Assembly: GCA_947453525.1 (NCBI GenBank)
Contig: CANGHD010000018.1
Span: 1 to 36,031 of the forward strand
Reading direction: 5' to 3'
DNA: 36,031 nucleotides
DNA from: Paracoccaceae bacterium
GTDB taxonomy: Bacteria; Pseudomonadota; Alphaproteobacteria; Rhodobacterales; Rhodobacteraceae
A model generated the notes under the pieces. That model did no database searches and was not told the origin of the DNA. It was given only the letters and a program-made list of their open reading frames with translations. Positions 22,822 to 31,300 of this stretch are shown in pieces (the stretch's first letter is position 1; every line of letters starts with the position of its first letter). Made by a program: the position numbers and the translations under genes.

Positions 22822-23722
22822 CTTGATCTGCCTTTCCAACAATTTGAGGATAAAAGAACCGCTCCTTCGCACTCTGCGACAGGCGGCGGTGTTCGTGATT
22901 GCCTTTGTACGAGCCGATGTACTGGTTCCAGCGGTACAGCAGCATATCCAGAGGCGAGGTCGACTTCACTCCATTGCGGGCGGATGCCGACCAGTCGCTG
23001 GTCACGCTGGTCACAAAATACCGCATCACGTCGAGGAACGACAAATGGACCTCCGGCATGATCGTCCGCAGGGCCAAAGCCTCGCGTTCGAAGCGGCGGC
23101 GGACCGAGGTCCAGGTCTCGGTATGGTGGTGGAACACCGGGGCCTCCGCGACGTAGCCGATCTTCATGCCCTTGGCGACCAAACGCTTGGCCAGTTCCAT
23201 GTCCTCGAGGCCGGTCAGCGTCTCGTCGAAAGGATTCTCGTGCCAGACGCTGCGCAGCACGGCAGCATTGGCATTGTTGCAGAAGAACCCGTCTTGCGGC
23301 ACGGCCGAGATATCGCAGAAATACTTCGCGAAAATCCGCCGCTCGCTGTAGTTGCTGTCATCGTCGCCGATCTGGCGGCCATAGCTGTAGGCCACCCGCC
23401 CGTCGATCAGAGGCCGGCACAGGCTTTGCAGCCAATCGGTTCCCACCGGTATGCAATGGCCGGAAATGAATACCAGAATATCGCCCGAACTGACCGCACA
23501 CCCCCTGTTCAGCGAGCGCCCGAACGAGAATTCTTCCTTGCGGATATAGGCTAGCGTGCAGCCACGCCGCTCTGCCGTCGGAATGGTGGCGTCGGTTGAA
23601 CCGGAGTCGATCACGACGGTTTCAACGTCATGTCCGTCCAGACCCTGCTGTCCGATCATCACCAGAAGATCGTCGAGATAGCGCGCTTCATTGAGCGTTC
23701 GAATGATGATGCTGATCCGCAT
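22754..23722 (-). CDS. family 2 glycosyltransferase
   Basis: 322 residues from the ATG at 23722, which has AAAGGAG at good spacing. The GT-A start MRISIIIRTLNEARYLDDLL is typical of GT2. ETVVIDSGSTDATIPTAERR follows, then ILVFISGHCIPVGTDWLQ at the usual DxD position (here SGH, so the Asp pair is not standard), and GLEDMELAKRLVAKG with FHHHTETWTSV. This layout resembles rhamnosyl-type GT2 enzymes. It transfers a sugar in surface-glycan assembly at the cytoplasmic side. Its last 68 bases overlap the cytidylyltransferase gene, so the two are coupled. The acceptor is unknown. Confidence 0.87.
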   Translation of the reverse strand: MRISIIIRTLNEARYLDDLLVMIGQQGLDGHDVETVVIDSGSTDATIPTAERRGCTLAYIRKEEFSFGRSLNRGCAVSSGDILVFISGHCIPVGTDWLQSLCRPLIDGRVAYSYGRQIGDDDSNYSERRIFAKYFCDISAVPQDGFFCNNANAAVLRSVWHENPFDETLTGLEDMELAKRLVAKGMKIGYVAEAPVFHHHTETWTSVRRRFEREALALRTIMPEVHLSFLDVMRYFVTSVTSDWSASARNGVKSTSPLDMLLYRWNQYIGSYKGNHEHRRLSQSAKERFFYPQIVGKADQDDWLGPLRRTSPHESKQPARKG

Positions 23723-24035
23723 TCCAGCTCCTTTCAAACCGATTGGCTCGGAACAGATCCAAATCAGTTCAGCGTCCTCTTTGGGTACACCAATTAGAAC
23801 TTTAGATGAATGCGACGCGATGACCGCCGGCACCATCCGCGCCCCAAGAACCCGTTTACTCACACACTCGATGAACAAACAGAGTCTTACGAACCAACCT
23901 GCACAGGTTTGCGACTACCAAAGGCGCGCATGGTTGTCCATAGGATCGTACATTTATTCTTTTGATCGAACATGCTAAACTATTGTTCAAGCGCAAGGAA
24001 ACCGCCCGCTCTTTGGGCAGAACCGGCTCCTCGTT
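23723..24035. other. gap within the minus-strand glycan arm, probable promoter region
   Basis: 313 bases with no supported gene. The part near 23930-23990 is AT-rich and includes GAACA and TGTTC half-sites around TGCTAAACTAT (23967-23987). It probably carries the promoter for the GT2-cytidylyltransferase-dehydrogenase-DUF115/GT4 group, separating it from the DUF115-FkbM group upstream. No firm -35/-10 assignment is possible. Confidence 0.45.
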
Positions 24036-24725
24036 TCAGCGTCGGGCCTGCCGCAAACTCTGACGGAAATCGGCTTTGCGAAAGACGGTGCAGGCCCCCT
24101 CGACGGTTGCGTCGATGATCTGCCGCCCCGCCGCCTCGTAGGCCGCTCTGGCGGCTTTGTACGACACCTCGGACTGCGCGAGGTCGGGGTTCTGCCAGTC
24201 GCAGCCCGAGAAGTAGTCGGGACTGAAGTGGTTGACGTCGGGCCCCTCCAGATGCCGCTTTTCATGGGGCGTGCCTGCAAAGTCATAACGGTGGTCCATG
24301 CCGATCAGGATCACCTCGGCAAAGCCCATGTAATAGGCCAGTTGCAACGCCACATGGGTCACCGTACCCCCCTCGCGCACGCCCGTCGCGATATCGGTCG
24401 AAAAGACGTCCGGCGGCCCGAGGATCGGCAGGTGATGGGTGAAGGCGTCCTGCGGCAGATGGCCCGCCGCCCGCCCGCCGATGAACTTGATGCAGGTCAT
24501 CGCGGCCAAGGCGGCACGGCTTTGTTCCACGACCAAGGCATTCACCGCCACCAGATAGCGCGGATAGAAGCCAAAGCGTTTCAGCCCCAGATGGATCTTG
24601 TTCAACCCGATAACCACCTCAGACTGCAGGACGGTCAGGTCCATCGCATTCAGCGACGGCCCGTTGCAGACGATGACACAGCGTTGCCCGGCGTGCAGGT
24701 TCCTGAAGCGGGCCAACCGTCTCAT
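24036..24725 (-). CDS. DUF115 (MptE/MAF-like) protein
   Basis: 229 residues covering just the DUF115 fold: RCVIVCNGPSLNAMDLTVLQ (about 15-34), VVIGLNKIHLGL, YLVAVNALVVEQSRAAL, THVALQLAYYMGFAEVILIG and MDHRYDF, then NHFSPDYFSGCDW. The last blocks match the N-terminal domain of the DUF115-GT4 fusion at 18606 (NHFDPDYFGKGFRW), so they are paralogues. Known members are glycosyltransferase-like motility accessory factors or pterin pyrophosphokinases; the glycan setting favours the former. The start lies two bases after the FkbM gene stop, indicating one transcript. Confidence 0.85.
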   Translation of the reverse strand: MRRLARFRNLHAGQRCVIVCNGPSLNAMDLTVLQSEVVIGLNKIHLGLKRFGFYPRYLVAVNALVVEQSRAALAAMTCIKFIGGRAAGHLPQDAFTHHLPILGPPDVFSTDIATGVREGGTVTHVALQLAYYMGFAEVILIGMDHRYDFAGTPHEKRHLEGPDVNHFSPDYFSGCDWQNPDLAQSEVSYKAARAAYEAAGRQIIDATVEGACTVFRKADFRQSLRQARR

Positions 24726-24727
24726 CC

Positions 24728-26074
24728 CTAGTCCTGCCCTTTCAACGCATACCAGTCGTCGAATTTCACTTCCTTGCGCACGTAGCCAAGCGGCGTCAGC
24801 AGGTCATAGATCTTCTGCCGCATCGGGGTGTAATTGTGCTCGACCGTGATGAAGCGGATCGTCCACTTATCGAACGGAAAGGCCGAAAGGATGGAATACT
24901 CGCTACCCTCGGTGTCGATGCTTAGATAATCGACGACGTGCGGCGCGCCGTTCTGCGTCAGGAAATCGTGCAAGGAAACGGTGGTGACATCAATCACCTC
25001 GCCCTGCGCCAGATAGGCCTCGCGCTTGTCGGCATGGGAGTCGCTGCCGACGAATTCCATCATGCTGCCATAGGCATCGGCGGTGATAAACTTGACCCGC
25101 TCGCCGGTGACCGACCCGATGCAGGCCGGCAGCACCTTGCAGCGGCGGTTGACGACAAGTTGACGGAAGAACTTCGGATTGGGCTCGGCGCAAAGCCCGG
25201 TCCAGCCGAATTCCCGTTCCAGCAGCAAGGAGTTGCTGAGCATAACGCCATCGGTGGCGCCGAATTCCACGAAGTAGCCGCCGCGCAGCCCGCCGGTCTG
25301 TTCAACAACCCACAGGTCTTGCCCCAGTTGCGACATGGCATGGGTTTCAATATCCCGGCCGCGGTCCTCCAGCCCCGACGTTGCATCCTCCTGATACATC
25401 TGGCCCCGCCGCAGAGCGAGTGAGAGCCCGCCCTGCAGCAGTTCAACCTCGGCCTTCAGGATGCGCAGCCGGGCCTCATTGTCGGCCGCGATGCTGGCCG
25501 CCTTGGCGAAATCGATGTTCATCAGCTTGGCCGCTTCCGGCAGCAGACCAATCCGCGCCGTCTCGCGGATTTCGCGGGTGCGGCCCAGCAGGTTGGTGCC
25601 GGCGCGCGGCTCGACCAACTGGATGGCCTTGCCGAAATGTTCGGACGAGGCTTCGGCATCGTCCAGACAAGCTGCAACCCGGCCCAGCGTGTTGTGCACC
25701 TGCGAGATCAGCACCTGGTTGATCAGCCGCGCATCGCAGCCCCAGCCCTTGGCCAGCCCCAGAAAGCGCCGTGCCGCAGCAAAATCGCCCGTGTTGATGC
25801 GCCCGACCGCCGCCAGCAGGGCCAGTTTGGCCCGATCGCGGTGGTTGGAAAACCGCGCCTCGTCCAGCGCCGCCAGCTCCTCCCATTCGCCATATTGCCA
25901 ATGGGTCCGGCAGGTTTCCAGCAAACCATCGGCTTGGTCGGTAAATGCCGAAAAGGAGGCCGCGTCATCCATGGCCGGAACCACCGGCACCGGCTTGGGT
26001 TTGGCGCGCGCGGGGGCTTTCTGCGCAGGGGCTTTCCGGGCGGGGGCGCCCTCCCGCAGGGTCTTTTCGGTCAC
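24728..26074 (-). CDS. FkbM-family methyltransferase with an N-terminal helical domain
   Basis: 448 residues. A Lys/Ala/Pro-rich leader (about 1-35) precedes a helical, TPR-like region (about 40-200: ALLAAVGRINTGDFAAARRF, INQVLISQVHNTLGRVAACL). The FkbM SAM-dependent methyltransferase domain spans about 245-448: SQLGQDLWVV, GGYFVEFGATDGVMLSNSLL, TGLCAEPNPKFF and VDYLSIDTEGSEYSILSAF. Such enzymes O-methylate sugars or other hydroxyls. It is likely to modify the glycan encoded here. The start overlaps the upstream coiled-coil gene as ATGA, and the DUF115 gene follows two bases after its stop. Confidence 0.85.
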   Translation of the reverse strand: MTEKTLREGAPARKAPAQKAPARAKPKPVPVVPAMDDAASFSAFTDQADGLLETCRTHWQYGEWEELAALDEARFSNHRDRAKLALLAAVGRINTGDFAAARRFLGLAKGWGCDARLINQVLISQVHNTLGRVAACLDDAEASSEHFGKAIQLVEPRAGTNLLGRTREIRETARIGLLPEAAKLMNIDFAKAASIAADNEARLRILKAEVELLQGGLSLALRRGQMYQEDATSGLEDRGRDIETHAMSQLGQDLWVVEQTGGLRGGYFVEFGATDGVMLSNSLLLEREFGWTGLCAEPNPKFFRQLVVNRRCKVLPACIGSVTGERVKFITADAYGSMMEFVGSDSHADKREAYLAQGEVIDVTTVSLHDFLTQNGAPHVVDYLSIDTEGSEYSILSAFPFDKWTIRFITVEHNYTPMRQKIYDLLTPLGYVRKEVKFDDWYALKGQD

Positions 26075-28299
26075 AGCCGATCCCCCCGCAGCACAAGGTC
26101 GGTGATCAGGTTGATCTGCCCCTCGGCCCGGTTCAGTTCACGCCTCGCGATCAGCAGCTTCTGCTGCAGTTCTGAGGTTTGCCGATCCAGCGTTTCGGCA
26201 CGGGTCTGCCGTTCGGTGGCGAGCTTGACGGCGGCATCCTTTTCCTTGGTCAAAGCCTCGGCCTTCTGCCGCGCAAGGTCCAGCTCCTTGGCGTGCTGCG
26301 CCTGACGTTCCGCCGCCACAGCCTCTGTCGCCTTGGTCTGCTTCTGCAAGGCAGCGGCGCTTTGCTCTTCCAGTCGCTTTAGAGATTCTTCTGCCTGCGT
26401 GAGCCGCTTTGTCTCAGCGTCGACCTTCTGGCGTGCAGCGGCAAGAGCCTGCTCGACTTCTGTCACCGTCCGCGCCTGCGCGGCAGAGCGGTCCGACAGG
26501 TCCCTGATTTCAGCCTCGAAGGCCTTACGCACGGCTGCGGCTGTGTTTGCGGCTGTTGACTGCGCCGTTTCAGCCGCCGTGCTGGCCTCCTCCACCGCCG
26601 CCTGTGCCTCGGCCAGGGCCTTGGCCTTCTCGGCCAGCCCGGAATTTACCACAGCAAGCGCCTGTTCCACCTCGGCAATCTTCGCCGCGCGGGCGGTGGC
26701 GAGCGTGGTCAAGTCCTTGATCTTGGCGTCAGCGGCCGTCTGAGCTGCCAAGGCGGCAGCTTTCGTCGTATCGGCGGCGACCCTTGTTTGGGCCAGCGTG
26801 GCCTTTGTCTCGGTCAGCGCCTGATCTGCCGCCGCGAGCCCGCGCTCCAATTCCGCTATTTTGCTGGCACGCGCGGTCGCAGCCTCGGTCAGGTCCTTTA
26901 TCTTGGCCTCGGAGGCCGTTTGGGCTGCTATGGCCGCAGCCTTTGCCGAAGCACCGGCGGCGGTGGCCGTGTCCAGCAAGGCCTTGGCTTCGCTCAAGGC
27001 CTTGGTCGTCTCGGCCAACCCCTGCGCCGCTGCAGCAAGCGCCTGTTCCTGTTCGGCAATCTTTCCGGCCCGCGTAGCGGCGACCTTGTGGAATTCCTGC
27101 GCCTTTGCGGCTGACGCCGCCAGCGCCGCCTCAGCCGCAGTCTTGGCCGCCTCGGCAGCGACGTTGGTCTGATCCAGCGCGGCTCTGGCCTCGGCCAAGG
27201 CCTGCGCCGTGGCCGCAAGCTCCGCTTCCAGTTTGGCTATCTTGCTCGAACGGGCGTTTGAGGCTTCGGTCATGTCCCTGATTCTGGCGTCAGCTGCCGA
27301 CTGGGCTGCGGCAGTGGCGGCCTTGTTCGCCTCTGCAGCGACGTCGGCTTGGTTCAGCGCAACCTGAGCCTCGGTTACGGCTCGGGTTTGCGCAGCCAGG
27401 CTTTCAGTCGCCGTCGCGAGCCCGTGCCGCGACTCGGCGAGCGCCTTGGTCCTGGCCTCAAGCTCCTTGCTTGTCACGGCGTGGGCCATTTCAAGCTCTC
27501 TATTCCGCCGCGCGCCCGCTTCGGCATCCTGGCGGGACGAAGCAAGTTCGGCCTCGCGCTGCGCCAACTGGCCTTCCAGCTGTTTGCGGACGGCGGCCAA
27601 TTGCGCAATCTGTTGGGTCTGCGCCGTGGCCTCTGTCTGGGCCTCGGCCAGTTTGCGGACCAGAGCGCGGCGCGCGCGGTCCACCACAAGGCGTGCCTCG
27701 GGCCAGTCAGGATCGTCCGATGACGCCTCATTCAAGAGAAATCCTTGCTGGATCAGCCAGTCTTTCAGCGCGAGCGCACCGAGTGAACCCTCATACAAAG
27801 GCTCACTGCCCGCCCGCAGATCCAGTGAATCCACCTCTTCAAGGCGGCCCGAGCCTTGCAGTGAAACCAGAATGTCGTGTTCGGATCCCGGCGCATCAAT
27901 CCGTACATGCAAAGGGCGGGCCAGATCGCCCAGAAGGTCCAGCACCTCGCCGCCCGAGACGACTTCAACCGGCTGCGGTTTGTTCATGCGCAAGCCCGGC
28001 AGCAGCGCCCGCAAGGCCGGCAAAGGCGCGTAAAGGCTTGAATGCGCCAAGCTGTTGGCAACACGCAGCACGCTGGCGCCCGACGCCGGCTTGAGGCCGA
28101 CCGCCACATCCAGCACGGTCACCTGGGGAAAATCCGCAAAGCGGGCGGCCAGCGCCTTGGCCGTGGCCGCGTGCGGCTCCACCAGTAGAACCCGCGCAGG
28201 CGCACCCGGCCCCTCCAGCAGGTCTTCCAGCCCCGGCGCAGTGCCGGCCCCGATTTCGATAAGCGTACCCCGCGACAGGTCAATATCGGGCAGCGACAT
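26071..28299 (-). CDS. FkbM-like domain fused to a long repetitive coiled coil
   Basis: 742 residues from the ATG at 28299 (an upstream TTG is less likely). Residues about 1-200 resemble a degenerate FkbM/SAM fold: GTLIEIGAGTAPGLEDLL, ARVLLVEPHAATAKALAARF, VTVLDVAVG and HVRIDAPGSEHDILVSL, parallel to IDTEGSEYSIL of the next gene. From about 215 to the end it is Ala/Glu/Lys-rich coiled coil. Residues 313-566 are four tandem units of 60, 67, 60 and 67 residues, followed by a fifth, weaker one. It may be a scaffold or length-measuring subunit. It leads the minus arm and is divergent from the plus arm across a 266-base promoter region. The role is unknown. Confidence 0.8.
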   Translation of the reverse strand: MSLPDIDLSRGTLIEIGAGTAPGLEDLLEGPGAPARVLLVEPHAATAKALAARFADFPQVTVLDVAVGLKPASGASVLRVANSLAHSSLYAPLPALRALLPGLRMNKPQPVEVVSGGEVLDLLGDLARPLHVRIDAPGSEHDILVSLQGSGRLEEVDSLDLRAGSEPLYEGSLGALALKDWLIQQGFLLNEASSDDPDWPEARLVVDRARRALVRKLAEAQTEATAQTQQIAQLAAVRKQLEGQLAQREAELASSRQDAEAGARRNRELEMAHAVTSKELEARTKALAESRHGLATATESLAAQTRAVTEAQVALNQADVAAEANKAATAAAQSAADARIRDMTEASNARSSKIAKLEAELAATAQALAEARAALDQTNVAAEAAKTAAEAALAASAAKAQEFHKVAATRAGKIAEQEQALAAAAQGLAETTKALSEAKALLDTATAAGASAKAAAIAAQTASEAKIKDLTEAATARASKIAELERGLAAADQALTETKATLAQTRVAADTTKAAALAAQTAADAKIKDLTTLATARAAKIAEVEQALAVVNSGLAEKAKALAEAQAAVEEASTAAETAQSTAANTAAAVRKAFEAEIRDLSDRSAAQARTVTEVEQALAAARQKVDAETKRLTQAEESLKRLEEQSAAALQKQTKATEAVAAERQAQHAKELDLARQKAEALTKEKDAAVKLATERQTRAETLDRQTSELQQKLLIARRELNRAEGQINLITDLVLRGDRL
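26602..27363 (-). repeat. tandem 60/67-residue coding repeats in the coiled coil
   Basis: Four units alternate 60, 67, 60 and 67 codons. Each has a block such as AAALAAQTAADAKIKDL, then ATARAAKIAEVEQALA. The longer units carry one extra heptad-length insert near their end (KALSEAK, KALAEAQ). The alternation implies duplication of a 127-residue pair. A fifth, diverged unit follows toward the C-terminus. Confidence 0.75.
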
Positions 28300-28463
28300 G
28301 GCAGAAACCTCTTCTTCAACGGCAATCCGAAGCAATGACGGCGCAAGATTGATGATGGACGCAATCTCGCCTTCATTTTGCTACAGCGTCGTTCGGAGCG
28401 ATGCCACTGGATTTTACGCGGCCAGCGCTCAGGCGAGGCAGGTGCGTCGATGGGGGCGGGTTT

Positions 28464-28493
28464 GTTGACAAGTCTGATCAAGAAAGTTCATAC
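28464..28493 (+). promoter_or_regulatory. candidate promoter for the plus-strand glycan arm
   Basis: A perfect -35 TTGACA (28464-28469) is followed after 18 bases by CATACC (28488-28493), a weak -10. It lies about 75 bases before the first plus-arm gene in the divergent gap 28300-28565. Confidence 0.3.
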
Positions 28494-28565
28494 CCTCGAT
28501 GAAAGGGCGTCCGATGAGCCTGTGCGCCCAGCAAGGGCCATGTCCGTGTTTTGCGAGGGGATTAG

Positions 28566-29099
28566 ATGACCGACAACTTGCTCCTCGGGCCTGAAGCGGG
28601 GATAAATCACAGCCTGGCCCTGTTGCGGGCTGAGGCGTTTGAAAAGCCTGTCGATCCGCGCGTGGATCTGGCCGCAAATGTCTTTTTCTCCGTTGACCCC
28701 GAGGCTAGCGTCAGCGGCCGCATTGCATCTGCGCCGGGCAGTCTTTTGTCGCTGCAAGTGATACCCCACAGCCCGACCCGCTGGATCAGCGTGCATTTTC
28801 AATTGGGTGCCGCTGATTTGCGGCAGGTGCAAATGCTGGGGGTGATCTGCCGCGCGCAGGCGCCAAAGTCCGTGACCTTCCGGCTGACCCTCCGATCCGG
28901 GGTTGCCGGAGGATTCGTCGACACGCTGTTTCGCAAAACCGCCGTCGCCTATGCTGAAGCCAGCGTGCATCTTGATCTGATCGACCTGTCGCGCGACCTG
29001 TCCGTCCCGCGTGAGGCGCCATGGCGCGAGGTCATCCTGAACTTCGACACCTCCACCATCGAGGTTACCCTGCTCAACTTCGGTGTCTTCTCGATATGA
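28566..29099 (+). CDS. hypothetical beta-rich protein at the head of the plus arm
   Basis: 177 residues, no signal peptide or membrane helix. GAGGGG lies five bases upstream of the ATG. The pattern of alternating hydrophobics (SVSGRIASAPGSLLSLQVIP, SVHFQLGAADLRQVQMLGVI, REVILNFDTSTIEVTLLNFG) suggests a beta-sandwich, as in many carbohydrate-binding or accessory domains. I recognise no named family. It is followed by two GT2 genes in the same direction, so a role in the same glycan system is likely. Confidence 0.65.
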   Translation: MTDNLLLGPEAGINHSLALLRAEAFEKPVDPRVDLAANVFFSVDPEASVSGRIASAPGSLLSLQVIPHSPTRWISVHFQLGAADLRQVQMLGVICRAQAPKSVTFRLTLRSGVAGGFVDTLFRKTAVAYAEASVHLDLIDLSRDLSVPREAPWREVILNFDTSTIEVTLLNFGVFSI

Positions 29100-29123
29100 G
29101 CCAGCAGAGGTGAGCCGCCAGAG

Positions 29124-30119
29124 ATGAGCCTTTGTGTCGTCATCCCGGTCTGGAATGATCCTGCAGGTCTGGGCAGGCTGCTGACCCAAATGCTGGACAT
29201 GGCGGAATTCGACCAGATCATCATATCGGATGACGCCTCATCCCCCCCCGCCCGGCCTGACTTACTGGGTTTGCCCGAAGAAACTGCCAGAACTTTGGCC
29301 AATGATCCCCGGCTGTTGTGGCTTCGCAGCGAGATCCAGCGCGGGGCCGGACATGCCCGCAACATGGCGTTCGACCAGATCACCACCAACCATGTGATCT
29401 TCTTTGACTCCGATGACCGTTTCCTGCCTGACTTCAGCCAGCTTGTCACAGAACTGAACGCGCGCGATGACAGGCTTGACTACGATTTCTGCATCTTCCG
29501 CCATGTCGACAGCCGCAACCGGTCCAAAGGCGGCCTTGGACCGCTGGGCTCTGACGACGGCATCTGGGCGGGCGCGGGGGCAATGACGGCCAGCCCCAAG
29601 CTGCTGCCGCTGCAAGGGGCGACACAATTGGTCCGGATCAGCGCTTATCCGTGGAACAAGATCTACCGGACCGCGTTCCTGCGCGAGGCAGGCATCCGCT
29701 GCACCGAGATCCCGGTCCACAACGACCTGGAACTGCACTGGATGAGTTTTCTGAAAGCCCGCCGCATCCTCACCTCACGCCGGGTGTGCTGCGAACACTT
29801 TGTCGAGGTGGAGGGCAAACGCCTGACCAATCGTTCGGGCCGCGAAAGATTTGAGGTGTTCCAAGCCCTTGACGCCCTGCAGCAGGAGTTGAATGAAAAC
29901 CTGCGGCGCGTCGACTTTCTGATCCCCTTTGCCGAGTTCTACACCCGGCTTTTCTCCTGGATCACCGACAAGCTGGAACCCGAATTGCGCGACAGTTTCG
30001 CGGCCAAGGTGCGGGCCTTCCTGCGCAAGGTGACCGAGGCGCAGTATACCCTGATCGCCCTGCGCAATCCCGCAGTGGCGGCCCGGATCAATCGCTTGCT
30101 TCTGGCTTCAAGCAAATGA
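29124..30119 (+). CDS. family 2 glycosyltransferase
   Basis: 331 residues. The GT-A start is MSLCVVIPVWNDPAGLGRLL, with FDQIIISDDASSP and the metal-binding NHVIFFDSDDRFLPDF (Asp-Ser-Asp-Asp at about 94-97). AYPWNKIYRTAFL and VHNDLELHWMSFLKA correspond to the acceptor-side EDxxxH region. It probably adds one sugar to a lipid- or protein-linked glycan in the cytoplasm. The stop overlaps the next GT2 gene as ATGA. The two share the PWxKxYRxAFL motif and are probably paralogues. Confidence 0.88.
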   Translation: MSLCVVIPVWNDPAGLGRLLTQMLDMAEFDQIIISDDASSPPARPDLLGLPEETARTLANDPRLLWLRSEIQRGAGHARNMAFDQITTNHVIFFDSDDRFLPDFSQLVTELNARDDRLDYDFCIFRHVDSRNRSKGGLGPLGSDDGIWAGAGAMTASPKLLPLQGATQLVRISAYPWNKIYRTAFLREAGIRCTEIPVHNDLELHWMSFLKARRILTSRRVCCEHFVEVEGKRLTNRSGRERFEVFQALDALQQELNENLRRVDFLIPFAEFYTRLFSWITDKLEPELRDSFAAKVRAFLRKVTEAQYTLIALRNPAVAARINRLLLASSK

Positions 30120-31300
30120 ACATCTCCTTCATCATCACCAGCTACAACGTGGCCCCCTATATCGGGCAATGCCTGGACAGCCTCAAAGCCTGCCTCCGAC
30201 CGGGAGACGAGGTTATTCTGGTGGATGATGGCTCGTCTGACCAAACCGATGTCATGGCGGAAAAGCGCTTTGCAAAAGGCTTTGGGCGCGACATCGCCTC
30301 GCACCTGATCCTTCTGGGCACCAATACCTACGGCGGCGTGGGCATTCCGGCCAACATTGGCCTGTCGCACGCCACGCGCGACGCAATATTCTTCGTCGAT
30401 GGCGATGACTGGCTGGAAGCCGCCGGGTTCAAATCCGCCCGGGTGGTTTTTGATGCCACCGCGCCGGATATCCTGATCGGAAACTACCTCGAGCATGACG
30501 AAGCCACCGGCAAAGTCAGATCGCCCTCCGACATCCATCGCTGGGCGGACCTGCCCGACGCCGGCACCAGCCTCGACACGGTCCGCCTGCTGGCGCTGTC
30601 AATGATCTCGGTGCCGTGGCGCAAGTTCTATCGGCGCGCCTTTCTGGACCGTGCGGGCCTGCGCTTTCCGGAAGGCGACTTCTTCTTCGAGGACAATCCC
30701 TTCCACTGGCAGGTCTGCCGCGCGGCCGGTTCGATCCGGTTCCATGACACCATTCTGTGCCGTCATCGGACGAACCGCCCCGGCCAGACAATGGCCGCCA
30801 CCGGGATCGAGTTCCTGGCCTTCTTCGACCATTACGAGACGATCCGAAGCAGCATCGACACCTCCGAGACGGTGTTGCAAAGGGCAGCGCTGGAATGGCT
30901 GGTCAACAACATGTCGTGGCAGATCGGCCGGATGACCCCAAGCGTCTTTTGGGCCTATGCCGCCCGTGCGGTTCAGGTGCTGGAAGGCCAGTCGGCGCAT
31001 TGGTCCGCTCTGCGCCACCGCTATGCCGGCTCGGCGATCGGCGGCATGGTTGAAGCGCTCGTCCGGGGCGAGATCGCGGGCACGGTCGCTGCATGGATGG
31101 GCGACCGGACGCTGCAAAGCGTGGCCGAGGTCAATGCCCGCGTCGATTACCTGCTTTCGGCCAGTGATGACCGGGGCTTGGATACGAAGCAGCGTATCGC
31201 GCAAATGTCGGATCAAATCCATGCCTTGAAACTCATCGCGGAATTTCGTGCCTTGCAGGCGCTTGATGACGCTGACACGATACCGCGGACGACCAGATGA
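30116..31300 (+). CDS. family 2 glycosyltransferase
   Basis: 394 residues. MNISFIITSYNVAPYIGQCL starts the GT-A fold, followed by DEVILVDDGSSDQTD and the DxD region AIFFVDGDDWLEAAG. SVPWRKFYRRAFLDRAGL and FFFEDNPFHWQVC fit the acceptor and catalytic-base region. The C-terminal 100 residues are helical and family-unspecific. Starts within the stop of the preceding GT2 gene and overlaps the sulfotransferase-like gene as ATGA, so it is translationally coupled on both sides. Donor sugar unknown. Confidence 0.88.
   Translation: MNISFIITSYNVAPYIGQCLDSLKACLRPGDEVILVDDGSSDQTDVMAEKRFAKGFGRDIASHLILLGTNTYGGVGIPANIGLSHATRDAIFFVDGDDWLEAAGFKSARVVFDATAPDILIGNYLEHDEATGKVRSPSDIHRWADLPDAGTSLDTVRLLALSMISVPWRKFYRRAFLDRAGLRFPEGDFFFEDNPFHWQVCRAAGSIRFHDTILCRHRTNRPGQTMAATGIEFLAFFDHYETIRSSIDTSETVLQRAALEWLVNNMSWQIGRMTPSVFWAYAARAVQVLEGQSAHWSALRHRYAGSAIGGMVEALVRGEIAGTVAAWMGDRTLQSVAEVNARVDYLLSASDDRGLDTKQRIAQMSDQIHALKLIAEFRALQALDDADTIPRTTR

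Noticed and set aside
26602-27363. Tandem DNA repeat as CRISPR or satellite
   Set aside because: Period 180/201 bases keeps frame and encodes coiled coil; it is a protein repeat.
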